Positions 8,302-16,453 of a stretch of 64,000 nt of DNA are shown in pieces (the stretch's first letter is position 1; every line of letters begins with the position of its first letter). The position numbers and the translations under genes are program-made. A model generated the notes under the pieces. It had not been told where the DNA came from, made no database searches, and saw only the letters and a list, made by a program, of their open reading frames with translations. Source of the DNA: an uncultured Rickettsiella sp. (GTDB lineage: Bacteria; Pseudomonadota; Gammaproteobacteria; Diplorickettsiales; Diplorickettsiaceae); the NCBI GenBank assembly GCA_947058615.1, contig CAMSHF010000001.1, positions 186,001-250,000 on the forward strand. Reading direction: 5' to 3'.

Positions 8302-10301
8302 TGACACTTCCCGATCTCAAACCTTTTTTTGATTGGCTACAAATTCACCCTTATTTCGCAGGTGTAATTACCTATTTTATTTCGTTACTTGAATGCTTGG
8401 TAATGATCGGTCTTTTAGTACCGGGTACTGTTTTTATGACGGCTATTGGTACTTTAATTGGAATTGAAGTTTTACCTTTTACATCTACTGTTTTATGGGC
8501 AATTGCCGGAGCTATTACGGGCGACGTGCTAAGCTTCTGGATAGGTAGACATTACCATCGACATACTAAAGATTTTTGGTTATTCCGCCGTTACCCACAA
8601 CTTTTACGCAAAGGAGAAGATTTTTTTGACAAACATGGCGGAAAAAGTATTTTCTTTGGTCGATTTATTGGGCCTATTAGGGCTATTTTACCTTTTATCG
8701 CCGGCATGGTACGAATGCCTTGGCGTCAATTTTTGATTGCCGACATCATTTCTGCGATTGCATGGGCTCCGTCCTATATGTTGCCAGGAATTCTTTTAGG
8801 GCAAGCTTCTCAGCAATTACCCCCTGAAGTTGCAACTAAATTAATTATCTTTGTCGTTTTACTATTATTGTTTTTTTGGTTAGTTTATTCTTTTATAAAG
8901 GCATGTTACGCTTGGTTTAGTCGCTTATTAGATAAACAAGTCGCCTATTTATGGCATTTCACGCGTAATCACCCAAAGCTCAAAACTATAACTTCTCTTC
9001 TAACAGACTTTAAACATCCGCAATCACACACTCAATTAGCACTCGCTTTAATTTGTTTTTTTTGTGCACTTGGTTTTTTAGCTGTCGTATTTTCTATTGT
9101 ACATCATGGTACTGCAACCTACCTAAATGAACCCATTTACTATCTAATGCGTAGCTTACGTCAACAAAATTTAGATAAATTTTTGGTTGTTATGGCTGAG
9201 CTGAGCCCAAAAGTACTCGCTGTATTTTGGATGCTAATGTTGGGCTTTTTTTTAGTAAAAAGAAATTTTTGGTTAAGTCTACATTGGGGACTAGTTGGAT
9301 TATTAAGTTATGGTTTAGGTGAACTATTCAAACATTTTCTGCATGTCGCACGCCCCAATGGTGTAATACAAATACCACTGGGCGCATCTTTCCCTAGTGG
9401 TCATACGGTAAGTAGTATTTCAATACTAGGTTTTTTTTCCATCTTAATTGCCATAGAAAGGCCTAAACCACAACGAATGCTGATTTATGGGTTAACGAGT
9501 TTAATCATTTTATTAGTCATGTTTTCACGCATTTACTTAACTGCACATTGGTTTAGCGATATCTTAGGTGGTGCTTTGCTTGGAATTAGTATCCTCTCAA
9601 GTCTGACACTTTCCTATCGTAGAAAGATAGAACATACCACTATTTCATCAGGAAAAATTGCTGCGGTCGGTACAGTAGTCATACTACTATGTTGGGGAGC
9701 TAATCTAAATTATAATTACAAAAAATTACTCTCAAATTCTCAACTTCTTTTCCATAAACAAACTCTCAACGCTTCAATCTGGTGGAATAAAGCTAAATTT
9801 CAACAACCCATTTATCGAATGGGCTATTTTGGTCAAAAAATTGAAGCGTTAAACATTCAATGGGCCGAAAAACTTTCAAATATCAAAAGTCATTTAGAAA
9901 AACATGCTTGGCATACGCTTCCAAAAACAAAAATTTATACCACACTTTACAAATTAAGCTTACATAACAATAATCACCTTCCTTTGATTGTTTCGTCGAA
10001 TGCAGGAAGAGCTCCGGCATTAACTATGACAAAATATTTCCCAGCAACCCATAATTTATTAGTTTTAAATCTCTGGGATTCACATAAAACGCTAAATAAT
10101 GGTGTCCCAATTTGGTTAGGTTTAATTCACTATCATAAAACCTGGCATTTACAGTTTCAGCCGATAAAAAAACAATCTATTACGCAACCTCTTATACCTG
10201 CTGATCAGTTATTGTTGCAGGATCTTAAAGACTACAGGGTAAAAAAGGTAAGCTACGATTATTTTCATACCTCAGTATTGTTTATCAAAAATAGGCCCTA
10301 G
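8301..10301 (+). CDS. DedA–PAP2–LssY_C multidomain membrane phosphatase
   Basis: Protein of 666 aa with three modules. Residues about 1–190 are a DedA/SNARE-associated domain (FFGRFIGPIRAILPFIAGMV). Residues about 245–430 are a PAP2 acid phosphatase domain with the full signature: KHFLHVARP, then FPSGHT, then SRIYLTAHWFSDILGG. Residues about 470–650 form a soluble LssY_C-type domain. PAP2 enzymes dephosphorylate lipid phosphates such as undecaprenyl pyrophosphate, and DedA proteins help recycle that carrier, so an envelope lipid role is likely. The same architecture occurs as LssY in Legionella. Its ATG overlaps the lipA stop. About eleven hydrophobic segments are expected. The substrate is not determined. 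Confidence 0.88.
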   Translation: MTLPDLKPFFDWLQIHPYFAGVITYFISLLECLVMIGLLVPGTVFMTAIGTLIGIEVLPFTSTVLWAIAGAITGDVLSFWIGRHYHRHTKDFWLFRRYPQLLRKGEDFFDKHGGKSIFFGRFIGPIRAILPFIAGMVRMPWRQFLIADIISAIAWAPSYMLPGILLGQASQQLPPEVATKLIIFVVLLLLFFWLVYSFIKACYAWFSRLLDKQVAYLWHFTRNHPKLKTITSLLTDFKHPQSHTQLALALICFFCALGFLAVVFSIVHHGTATYLNEPIYYLMRSLRQQNLDKFLVVMAELSPKVLAVFWMLMLGFFLVKRNFWLSLHWGLVGLLSYGLGELFKHFLHVARPNGVIQIPLGASFPSGHTVSSISILGFFSILIAIERPKPQRMLIYGLTSLIILLVMFSRIYLTAHWFSDILGGALLGISILSSLTLSYRRKIEHTTISSGKIAAVGTVVILLCWGANLNYNYKKLLSNSQLLFHKQTLNASIWWNKAKFQQPIYRMGYFGQKIEALNIQWAEKLSNIKSHLEKHAWHTLPKTKIYTTLYKLSLHNNNHLPLIVSSNAGRAPALTMTKYFPATHNLLVLNLWDSHKTLNNGVPIWLGLIHYHKTWHLQFQPIKKQSITQPLIPADQLLLQDLKDYRVKKVSYDYFHTSVLFIKNRP

Positions 10302-10374
10302 GTTTGAACCCCTTTTATAATCTTTATGCATGTGAACGGCGGCTTGCGTAAAGTCAGCAGAACGTATTAGGTTT

Positions 10375-11256
10375 TCAAATTAAAGCAAATGAAAGAATTT
10401 TATAGGCAAGTTTTGCGACCAAAAAATCACAACTATGCAAGCAAGGAATTGGAGCAAGCTCGTTAATATCTGCACCCACTATTGTTCCAACCTGGCTCGC
10501 TGCCGTAATAATTTCTATGACGTCTTCCCACAACAAACCACCAGGTTCCGGTGTTCCTGTTGCAGGCATAACACTTGAATCAAATCCATCGACATCGAAG
10601 GTTAAATAAATTGGACGATCTTTTAGATGAGATACTATTTGCTTAATTTCCCAATTTTTTTTATCTTTTCCCCAGTAAATATGGATCCTGTGACGGTTTT
10701 CTTCAATGAAAGGAATTTCTTCTTTAGAAACATTTCGAATTCCAACCGAAACTACTTTAAGCTTATCGTAATCTAAACAACGTCTTATTGCTGAAGCATG
10801 TGAGTAATGTTGGCCTTGATATCCATTTCGTAAATCAGCATGAGCATCGAAGTGCAACAAAACTACATCACCATATTTTTTCATAAAAGGTCGAATAGCA
10901 CCAATAGAAATAGAGTGTTCGCCACCAAAAACAAAAGGAAATTTTCCATCTTCTAATACTTGTTTGACCATATTTTCTAGTTGTTTCAAAGCTGCAGAAA
11001 TCTCTAGTTCAATTTTTGGTTCATCCAGTGTTACTATACCAATTTGACGAAAAGGTTCGCACCACAAATGCTCATCAAATAATTCAACTTCATGTGAAGC
11101 ACGGATAATAGCTGCGGGGCCTTTAGCTGTGCCTCCGCCATAAGTTACGGAATTTTCAAGTCCAAAAGGAATAATGACTGCTTTAGCTTCGGTATAAGCC
11201 ACGGCATCTTTAGAATCTAATCCTAAAAAACCTTTTTTCGGTACCATGCATTGCAT
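10375..11256 (-). CDS. speB: agmatinase/arginase-family ureohydrolase
   Basis: Binuclear manganese ureohydrolase releasing urea from a guanidino compound. Seen: GGEHS, HFDAHADLR and DVDGFDSS, carrying the His and Asp metal ligands, then the C-terminal GADINELAP. The N-terminal SVTYGGGTAKGP loop is more agmatinase-like than arginase-like. I set the start at the ATG at 11256 (MQCMVP), because it follows an AAAAGG site and clears the upstream gene; the longer frame would run into the 3' end of that gene. It is the last of three polyamine genes on this strand. Substrate (agmatine, an aminopropyl-agmatine or guanidinobutyrate) is not proven. Confidence 0.85.
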   Translation of the reverse strand: MQCMVPKKGFLGLDSKDAVAYTEAKAVIIPFGLENSVTYGGGTAKGPAAIIRASHEVELFDEHLWCEPFRQIGIVTLDEPKIELEISAALKQLENMVKQVLEDGKFPFVFGGEHSISIGAIRPFMKKYGDVVLLHFDAHADLRNGYQGQHYSHASAIRRCLDYDKLKVVSVGIRNVSKEEIPFIEENRHRIHIYWGKDKKNWEIKQIVSHLKDRPIYLTFDVDGFDSSVMPATGTPEPGGLLWEDVIEIITAASQVGTIVGADINELAPIPCLHSCDFLVAKLAYKILSFALI

Positions 11257-11269
11257 GTTTAAAACCTTT

Positions 11270-12316
11270 TTATTGATTAAATAATTCAGCAAAACGCCGT
11301 CGACTTCGAACTTTCCAATAACCACGATGGTAGACATCACTTGCTAAAAGTGGCAAAACAGAACTTGCTTCAGCAAAGACCATTTGTTCATAAGCTCTAT
11401 CCACTTTACCCCAAGAACAAGCTTCTTTTAAGGTTGAACTGGAACACGCACCATCTCGCACATCGGCTACTGTGATTTGAATTGCATACTTATGCATATC
11501 TACAGGTTTACCAAGAATCTCAGCACACACTACTGTGTCTTGAACAAAATTTTTTGGAACGCCTCCACCAATCATCAATAAGCCAGTAGTATCCGATTTG
11601 ATTTTGAGGTTAGTAAGTTCTCTAAAATCTCGAATAGAATCAATTGTAAGATGATTATTAGGATTTTTTACCTGATGAAGTACTAAACCAAATCCTGCAG
11701 AGGAATCGGTAAAAGCAGGGCAAAAAATTGGAACATCATGTTCATAAGCCAGTTGAACTAAAGAATCTTGTTTTTTAGCATGTTCTTTTGCTAAATAAGC
11801 GCCCATTGCACGAATAAATTCTCGAGAGCTATAGGTTTTAGGTTCAAGCTGATTTGCTATTTCAAAAATCACACGATCACAACGTTGTAATTGCTCTTCA
11901 TCAATATAGGTATCATAAATCCGATCAATTTGTAAATCGCGTAGCTTTCCGTCGTCAAAAGAAGCGCTTCCTTGATAATGTCGAAAACCTAACGCTTCAA
12001 AAAAATCCATATCGACTATGCTTGCTCCAGTAGCTACTATTGCATCCACCATATTGTATTTTATTAAATCGGCATAAAGCTTCATGCAACCACCCGCAGA
12101 TGTGGATCCTGCTATCGATAAAATAATACTACAGCGCTCATCCTGAAGCATAGAATTAAAAATCTGTGTAGCTCGCGCTAAATCACGCGAAGTAAATGAC
12201 ATATTTGCCATCGAATTAATAATAGGGCGAGCATCAAAAAGCGTAATATCAATATGCTCAACGAATTTACTCAAAATTTTCTCTTTTAATGAATTTTTAC
12301 AAACTTGCGTATCCAT
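11270..12316 (-). CDS. deoxyhypusine synthase-like aminobutyl/aminopropyl transferase
   Basis: NAD-dependent enzyme of the deoxyhypusine synthase superfamily, 348 aa. Seen: the nucleotide-binding SIAGSTSAGG and VATGASIVD stretches, the PIFCPAFTDSSAG block, and the lysine in IGGGVPKNF at the position of the catalytic lysine of deoxyhypusine synthase, so an active enzyme is plausible. Bacteria lack eIF5A, and homologues in bacteria are thought to act on free polyamines (for example homospermidine-type synthesis). It sits between an ornithine decarboxylase-like gene and a ureohydrolase gene, which supports a polyamine role. A good AAGGA site precedes the ATG. The true donor and acceptor are unknown. 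Confidence 0.85.
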   Translation of the reverse strand: MDTQVCKNSLKEKILSKFVEHIDITLFDARPIINSMANMSFTSRDLARATQIFNSMLQDERCSIILSIAGSTSAGGCMKLYADLIKYNMVDAIVATGASIVDMDFFEALGFRHYQGSASFDDGKLRDLQIDRIYDTYIDEEQLQRCDRVIFEIANQLEPKTYSSREFIRAMGAYLAKEHAKKQDSLVQLAYEHDVPIFCPAFTDSSAGFGLVLHQVKNPNNHLTIDSIRDFRELTNLKIKSDTTGLLMIGGGVPKNFVQDTVVCAEILGKPVDMHKYAIQITVADVRDGACSSSTLKEACSWGKVDRAYEQMVFAEASSVLPLLASDVYHRGYWKVRSRRRFAELFNQ

Positions 12317-12337
12317 TAGTTTTCCTTATAAATAAAA

Positions 12338-13528
12338 TTATTCTTTGGCGACCAATTCTTGCGTTTTCTGTAAATTAACTGTAGAAAACATACTCATTAT
12401 AGGCTTATCTGAAACTGCAATAACACCTTCTTCTTGCTTAAAACCATTAAATCCTGTTGAAAGCGCCCTACCATAAGCTCCCACCTGTCCAATTTCAATA
12501 TAGTTTCCTTCTCTTACATCGCTAGGTAGATAAAAAGGCCCCTCCATATAATCCAAAGAATCACACGTAGGGCCATAAAAACTAAATGGAACAAGATCCT
12601 TATTTTTTCTAGGTGTTGTATGTATTAAACGTACTGGGAAAATAAAATGCGGAATACCGGCATCAAAAAGACTACCGTAAGTTCCATCATTAATATATAA
12701 ACGATTTTTTTTTCTTGACTCTACACGCACAATAACAGATGTACTTTCTGCTACTAAACCTCGACCCGGTTCACAAAGTAATTCAATTTGAGGAGCCATA
12801 TTTGTAATTTCCTCAAATTCTTTATGAATAACATCGAAGTAAATATCGAGTGCGGGCGGTATCATGCCAGGATAAATAGATGGAAATCCTCCACCTACAT
12901 CAAAATATTCAATCTGTGTATTTGATTGGCCAATCAATTTATTAGCTAATCGTATAGCTATTCGATAGGCATCCGGATGCATACACTGTGAGCCCACATG
13001 AAAAGTAATACCCAATTTATAGGCTACTTTTCGTATTTTTTTTAAAAGCTGTGGGGCTTCGTCTAAATTAATACCAAATTTAGCCGATAAATTAAATTCA
13101 GCAAAAGTATTTGGAATTGCTAAACGCAAATGCAAACACAAATCTTTGGCATTTTCAGTACATTGAATAATTTTTTTTAGCTCATCTAAACTATCCAAAG
13201 CAAAATGCTTTACTCCATAATAAAAATAGGCTTCTCGGATTGCAAAAGAAGATTTTACTGGATGCATAAAATAGAGCTCAGCATCAGGAACAAGATCTTT
13301 AATCCTACGAATTTCTTCATACGAAGCCACATCAAAAGCTTTAATACCTTGCAACTGCAAAAGATTTATAACTTGTTTTTCGGGATTTGTCTTAACGGCA
13401 TATAAAATACGTCCTTGAAATCGTGTACGAAAATAATTAATCGCACACTTCATGATATGAGGTCGAAAAACAAAAACCGGCTGAGAAGGCTCGCTATCCA
13501 CAACAGACGAAATAGTTTTTAGTTTCAT
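12338..13528 (-). CDS. ornithine/diaminopimelate-type basic amino acid decarboxylase (alanine racemase fold)
   Basis: PLP-dependent decarboxylase with the group IV fold, 396 aa. Seen: the PLP lysine in LYAVKTNPE, FHVGSQC, FDVGGGFPS, the phosphate-binding EPGRGLV, and the catalytic-cysteine loop FYGPTCDSLD. The FYGPTCDS-type loop without an obvious diaminopimelate-specific motif suggests ornithine (or lysine) decarboxylase giving putrescine (or cadaverine). I prefer the second Met (13528), since the AGAGG site lies nine bases upstream of it and only three from the first Met. It is the first gene of a three-gene cluster with the deoxyhypusine synthase-like and ureohydrolase genes. A 10-bp inverted repeat lies just upstream. 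Confidence 0.87.
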   Translation of the reverse strand: MKLKTISSVVDSEPSQPVFVFRPHIMKCAINYFRTRFQGRILYAVKTNPEKQVINLLQLQGIKAFDVASYEEIRRIKDLVPDAELYFMHPVKSSFAIREAYFYYGVKHFALDSLDELKKIIQCTENAKDLCLHLRLAIPNTFAEFNLSAKFGINLDEAPQLLKKIRKVAYKLGITFHVGSQCMHPDAYRIAIRLANKLIGQSNTQIEYFDVGGGFPSIYPGMIPPALDIYFDVIHKEFEEITNMAPQIELLCEPGRGLVAESTSVIVRVESRKKNRLYINDGTYGSLFDAGIPHFIFPVRLIHTTPRKNKDLVPFSFYGPTCDSLDYMEGPFYLPSDVREGNYIEIGQVGAYGRALSTGFNGFKQEEGVIAVSDKPIMSMFSTVNLQKTQELVAKE

Positions 13529-13556
13529 ATTCATATACCTCTTTCCAATATGTATT

Positions 13557-13584
13557 TTTTAAAAGCTCGTACGCGCTTTTAAAA
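13557..13584 (-). promoter_or_regulatory. 10-bp inverted repeat in the leader of the polyamine cluster
   Basis: TTTTAAAAGC and GCTTTTAAAA form a perfect 10-bp inverted repeat around an 8-base centre that can pair further (CG/CG). It lies 23 to 50 bp upstream of the decarboxylase start. There is no T-run to make it an obvious terminator on either strand. It could be an operator or a leader-RNA hairpin; function is inferred only from position. Confidence 0.35.
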
Positions 13585-13892
13585 TCTTCCGAGAGGTATT
13601 AGTTTTAGCATTGTCAGACAGACAAAAAGAGATTAATGCTTCATAATTTTCAGCATTTATAGTCACAAGGTAAAATTTCATATTGAAAAGCCAACCTTTT
13701 ATAAGGTTATTTTAACGATAGTATCGTCTAAAGCGACCTGATACCAATACCTTTTGCAACTTAGATAGGTTATTTATAAGTTTTAAGACCATTATATCTT
13801 GGTTCTATCCATCATGCATATGAGCAACTTTTTTCTTTCATCTATTAACCAGATTTAAATTAGATCTATTACTTTTTTACATAAAGCTTAGA
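13585..13892. other. intergenic region upstream of the polyamine cluster
   Basis: About 310 bp between the decarboxylase leader and the 3' end of apaH. Both neighbours are on the minus strand, so the promoter of the polyamine cluster is expected here. I see no protein-coding remnant, RNA gene or clear terminator. Confidence 0.4.
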
Positions 13893-14699
13893 TTAATCAT
13901 CGCACTTAATATTTATTCGTACTTTATCCTCTAAACGCATTGCAGTTAAACATCTTCCCCATACGCAACCTGTATCTAAAGCATAGACATTCGGTTCATT
14001 AGTTCGACCCTGTAATGCTGCCCAATGACCAAAAAGAATATTTAAATCTTTACTACATCGATTAGGTAACTTAAACCAAGGAAAATAATTGTCCGATGTG
14101 ATGTTAATTCCCTTGGTCGTTAACTCTAAATTCCCTTTGATATCACAAAACCTTATACGGGTCAAACAATTTGTAATAAAGCGTAATCGCTCCCAACCTA
14201 CTAGACTATCGTTCCATTGAGAAGGCTCATTCCCATACATATTTTTTAAAAAATCTTTGTACTGCTCACTTCTTAATACTATTTCTACTTCTTTGGCACA
14301 TTCCATTGCTTTATTTAGGTTCCATTGAGGCGGAAAACCTGCATGGACTAAGGTATAGCCTAAACTAGAATCATGATGTAATAAAGATCTATTCCGCAAC
14401 CAAGTACATAATTCTTCTTTATCCGGTGCATTAACAATAGCTTGCAAATTATTTTCAGAATTACAATTCACATCAGTATAAACGATGGCCAAAAGATATA
14501 AATCATGATTTCCCAATACAATCTGTGTGTTTTTTAAATTTTTTATAAAACGAAGAACCTCTAATGATTTAGGCCCTCTATTAACAAGATCGCCTGTAAA
14601 CCACAAGGTGTCCCGATGTGAATCAAACTTAATTTGGTCTAACAATCGCAGCAAAGAATCAAAACAACCTTGAATATCTCCAATGACATAGGTTGCCAT
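13893..14699 (-). CDS. apaH: symmetrical bis(5'-nucleosyl)-tetraphosphatase ApaH
   Basis: Hydrolyses diadenosine tetraphosphate to ADP and, in E. coli, also decaps Np4-capped RNA. Seen: the calcineurin-like phosphoesterase motifs GDIQGC at the N-terminus, GDLVNRGP, GNHD and LVHAGF, and the C-terminal FGHWAALQG and ALDTGCVWG. Length of 268 aa is typical. It starts two bases after the stop of the MobH-like gene, so the two probably form an operon. Cytoplasmic alarmone turnover is the expected role. Confidence 0.96.
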   Translation of the reverse strand: MATYVIGDIQGCFDSLLRLLDQIKFDSHRDTLWFTGDLVNRGPKSLEVLRFIKNLKNTQIVLGNHDLYLLAIVYTDVNCNSENNLQAIVNAPDKEELCTWLRNRSLLHHDSSLGYTLVHAGFPPQWNLNKAMECAKEVEIVLRSEQYKDFLKNMYGNEPSQWNDSLVGWERLRFITNCLTRIRFCDIKGNLELTTKGINITSDNYFPWFKLPNRCSKDLNILFGHWAALQGRTNEPNVYALDTGCVWGRCLTAMRLEDKVRINIKCDD

Positions 14700-14701
14700 A
14701 A

Positions 14702-15970
14702 TTAAAATTTACTAGTTAAATTGGGCGGAGTAAAATTTCGTGTTGAATTTAATTTAATATTCTGTATTTGGATATTTGATGTAATGAGAGAAATCAAACG
14801 AATATCCCCTTGTAAAATCCGCTGCACCGAATTTTTTTGACTTTCCTGAACAGCAGATATCCCACCTAAAGCTCGATATCTTTTACTTAAATCGCCTAAC
14901 CCGGATAAGCCGCCAAAACCTCTATAACGTTGATCTAATTCACTAATGGAAATTTGATAAAGCTTTGCAACATCAATAAATTGTTTCTCTATAATTTCTG
15001 GATGTTTATAATTTGGATTTACATTTGTAAATTCTTGAAAAATAGCAGTAGATATAAATATTTTTCCATTAGATATGCTTATTTTAGCATCTTTTTCATT
15101 AATTAAAATTTTTTCCTCCACCAGCTCTTTACGTAACCATTTCAAAAATGCCTCGCCACCCGGATCAGTGACAGCTACTTGTGCATTCAATCGTGAGGTT
15201 TCAATTAGATCGATTTCCGCACGTGGAACCATAGACATAAATGACGTCATAGGAATTCGATCTTCTTCCCCGGTTAATAAACAAATCCAAAGTTTCAAAA
15301 CACTTAGATCAGAGGCTATCCAATTAAAACCTTTTGTATGTAAAGAAACAGCGTTTACACTATCTAAAATTTGACGCGCTAACAATAGAGTAATCGAATT
15401 TTCTAAATCATTATAATTTTCTTCTATATAATCGACTTTATAATAATCTCCTAAACCTAACATCGAACCAGAAAAAAGATTCCATTCTTTAGTTGGGTTG
15501 TTTTTTTTATCAAAAAGCATTATTGAGTATTTAAGAGCAAGTTTACCGACATCCAAAAATAATGCGGCAGTAAATGTCGCATAAATCTCTAAAGAATCAT
15601 TATTAGAAATATTAATAAAATTATTTTCTTCAGGAAAAAAATATTTCAAACATAAAGAAAGTGCCCTTACACCCCGCTCTAAACCTCTTTCTAAAAAATT
15701 AATTTTCTGATTAAAAAAACCAGGTTGCATTAAAGGGATAGCCTGGACAAATTCAGCAAATTTCCTAATGGTTGGTAAATAGATATAATTAAAGTGACTA
15801 GAAGGTTTAATAAGTGATTTAACAATTTCAATTGATGCTAAATTATTTTTTGTATTTAATAAATCATCCGCTGTTTTAATAACACAGCGATCAATTTGGG
15901 CATGTGCCTTTTTAGATTTATTTATTTTTTTAAAAGAGGGACTTAAACCTCTGAACATTACCATTTTCAA
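14702..15970 (-). CDS. MobH/TraI_2-like protein with degenerate HD site
   Basis: Protein of 422 aa. The N-terminal part follows the pattern of MobH-type relaxases (TraI_2 domain) of conjugative elements: MFRGLSP, then IKTADDLLNT, then YLPTIRKFAEFVQAIP, then LERGLERGVRAL. The HHxxxGGLLxHSLE metal-binding region of true relaxases is replaced here, and the later HD position reads LFLDVGKLAL with LD instead of HD, so nuclease activity looks lost. The C-terminal half, about residues 240–390, has Arg/Gly-rich RYRGFGGLSGLGD-like repeats and no motif I know. It is tightly linked upstream of apaH and no other conjugation gene is near. Domestication of an element gene is an inference. Confidence 0.5.
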   Translation of the reverse strand: MKMVMFRGLSPSFKKINKSKKAHAQIDRCVIKTADDLLNTKNNLASIEIVKSLIKPSSHFNYIYLPTIRKFAEFVQAIPLMQPGFFNQKINFLERGLERGVRALSLCLKYFFPEENNFINISNNDSLEIYATFTAALFLDVGKLALKYSIMLFDKKNNPTKEWNLFSGSMLGLGDYYKVDYIEENYNDLENSITLLLARQILDSVNAVSLHTKGFNWIASDLSVLKLWICLLTGEEDRIPMTSFMSMVPRAEIDLIETSRLNAQVAVTDPGGEAFLKWLRKELVEEKILINEKDAKISISNGKIFISTAIFQEFTNVNPNYKHPEIIEKQFIDVAKLYQISISELDQRYRGFGGLSGLGDLSKRYRALGGISAVQESQKNSVQRILQGDIRLISLITSNIQIQNIKLNSTRNFTPPNLTSKF

Positions 15971-16215
15971 ATACCTTCTCAGTTTTGGACAATGCTTAGT
16001 TAAGCAGCTGATAATAAATTAAATCTATAGGTTAATTAATACTAATTAAAATGATCAATTTTCACCGGGGTCTTAATGCGTAGATTTACAAGCCGTTTTG
16101 AATAATTTTTCAGTAAACTAAGCTTAAACCCTATTTATCCGTATAAAAAAGATAAACTTCTATACAGTTTAGCATGGGCCTGGCAAAATAAAAGAGTAAT
16201 AAATGAGAGGTTTTT

Positions 16216-16416
16216 ATGTCATTACCATTGAAAAAGCGCAGCCAAACTAAACGTTATTATGAAATTAGTCCTCAAAATCTCCCTCTATCATGTCCTTTAA
16301 AAACTAGCGCTCTATGGGACTCACACCCTAGAGTGTATTTGCCTATTACTAGAACCAGTGATGTTACTTGCCCTTATTGCGGAACTGAGTATTTTTTAAA
16401 AGATAAAACGAGTTAG
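16216..16416 (+). CDS. zinc-finger domain protein (zf-CHCC type)
   Basis: Small protein of 66 aa with the C-x(n)-H-x(n)-C-x2-C arrangement of the zf-CHCC family (Pfam PF10276): Cys in LSCPLK, His in DSHPRVYLP, and CPYCG near the C-terminus, ending FLKD. The bacterial family relates to the NDUFS6 subunit of complex I, and its members are short and often stand alone; a precise function is not established. An AGAGG site lies six bases before the ATG. waaF follows 37 bp downstream on the same strand, so the two may share a transcript. Confidence 0.85.
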   Translation: MSLPLKKRSQTKRYYEISPQNLPLSCPLKTSALWDSHPRVYLPITRTSDVTCPYCGTEYFLKDKTS

Positions 16417-16453
16417 CCTCTCTATCCATTATTCATGACTATCGAGAATCTTT

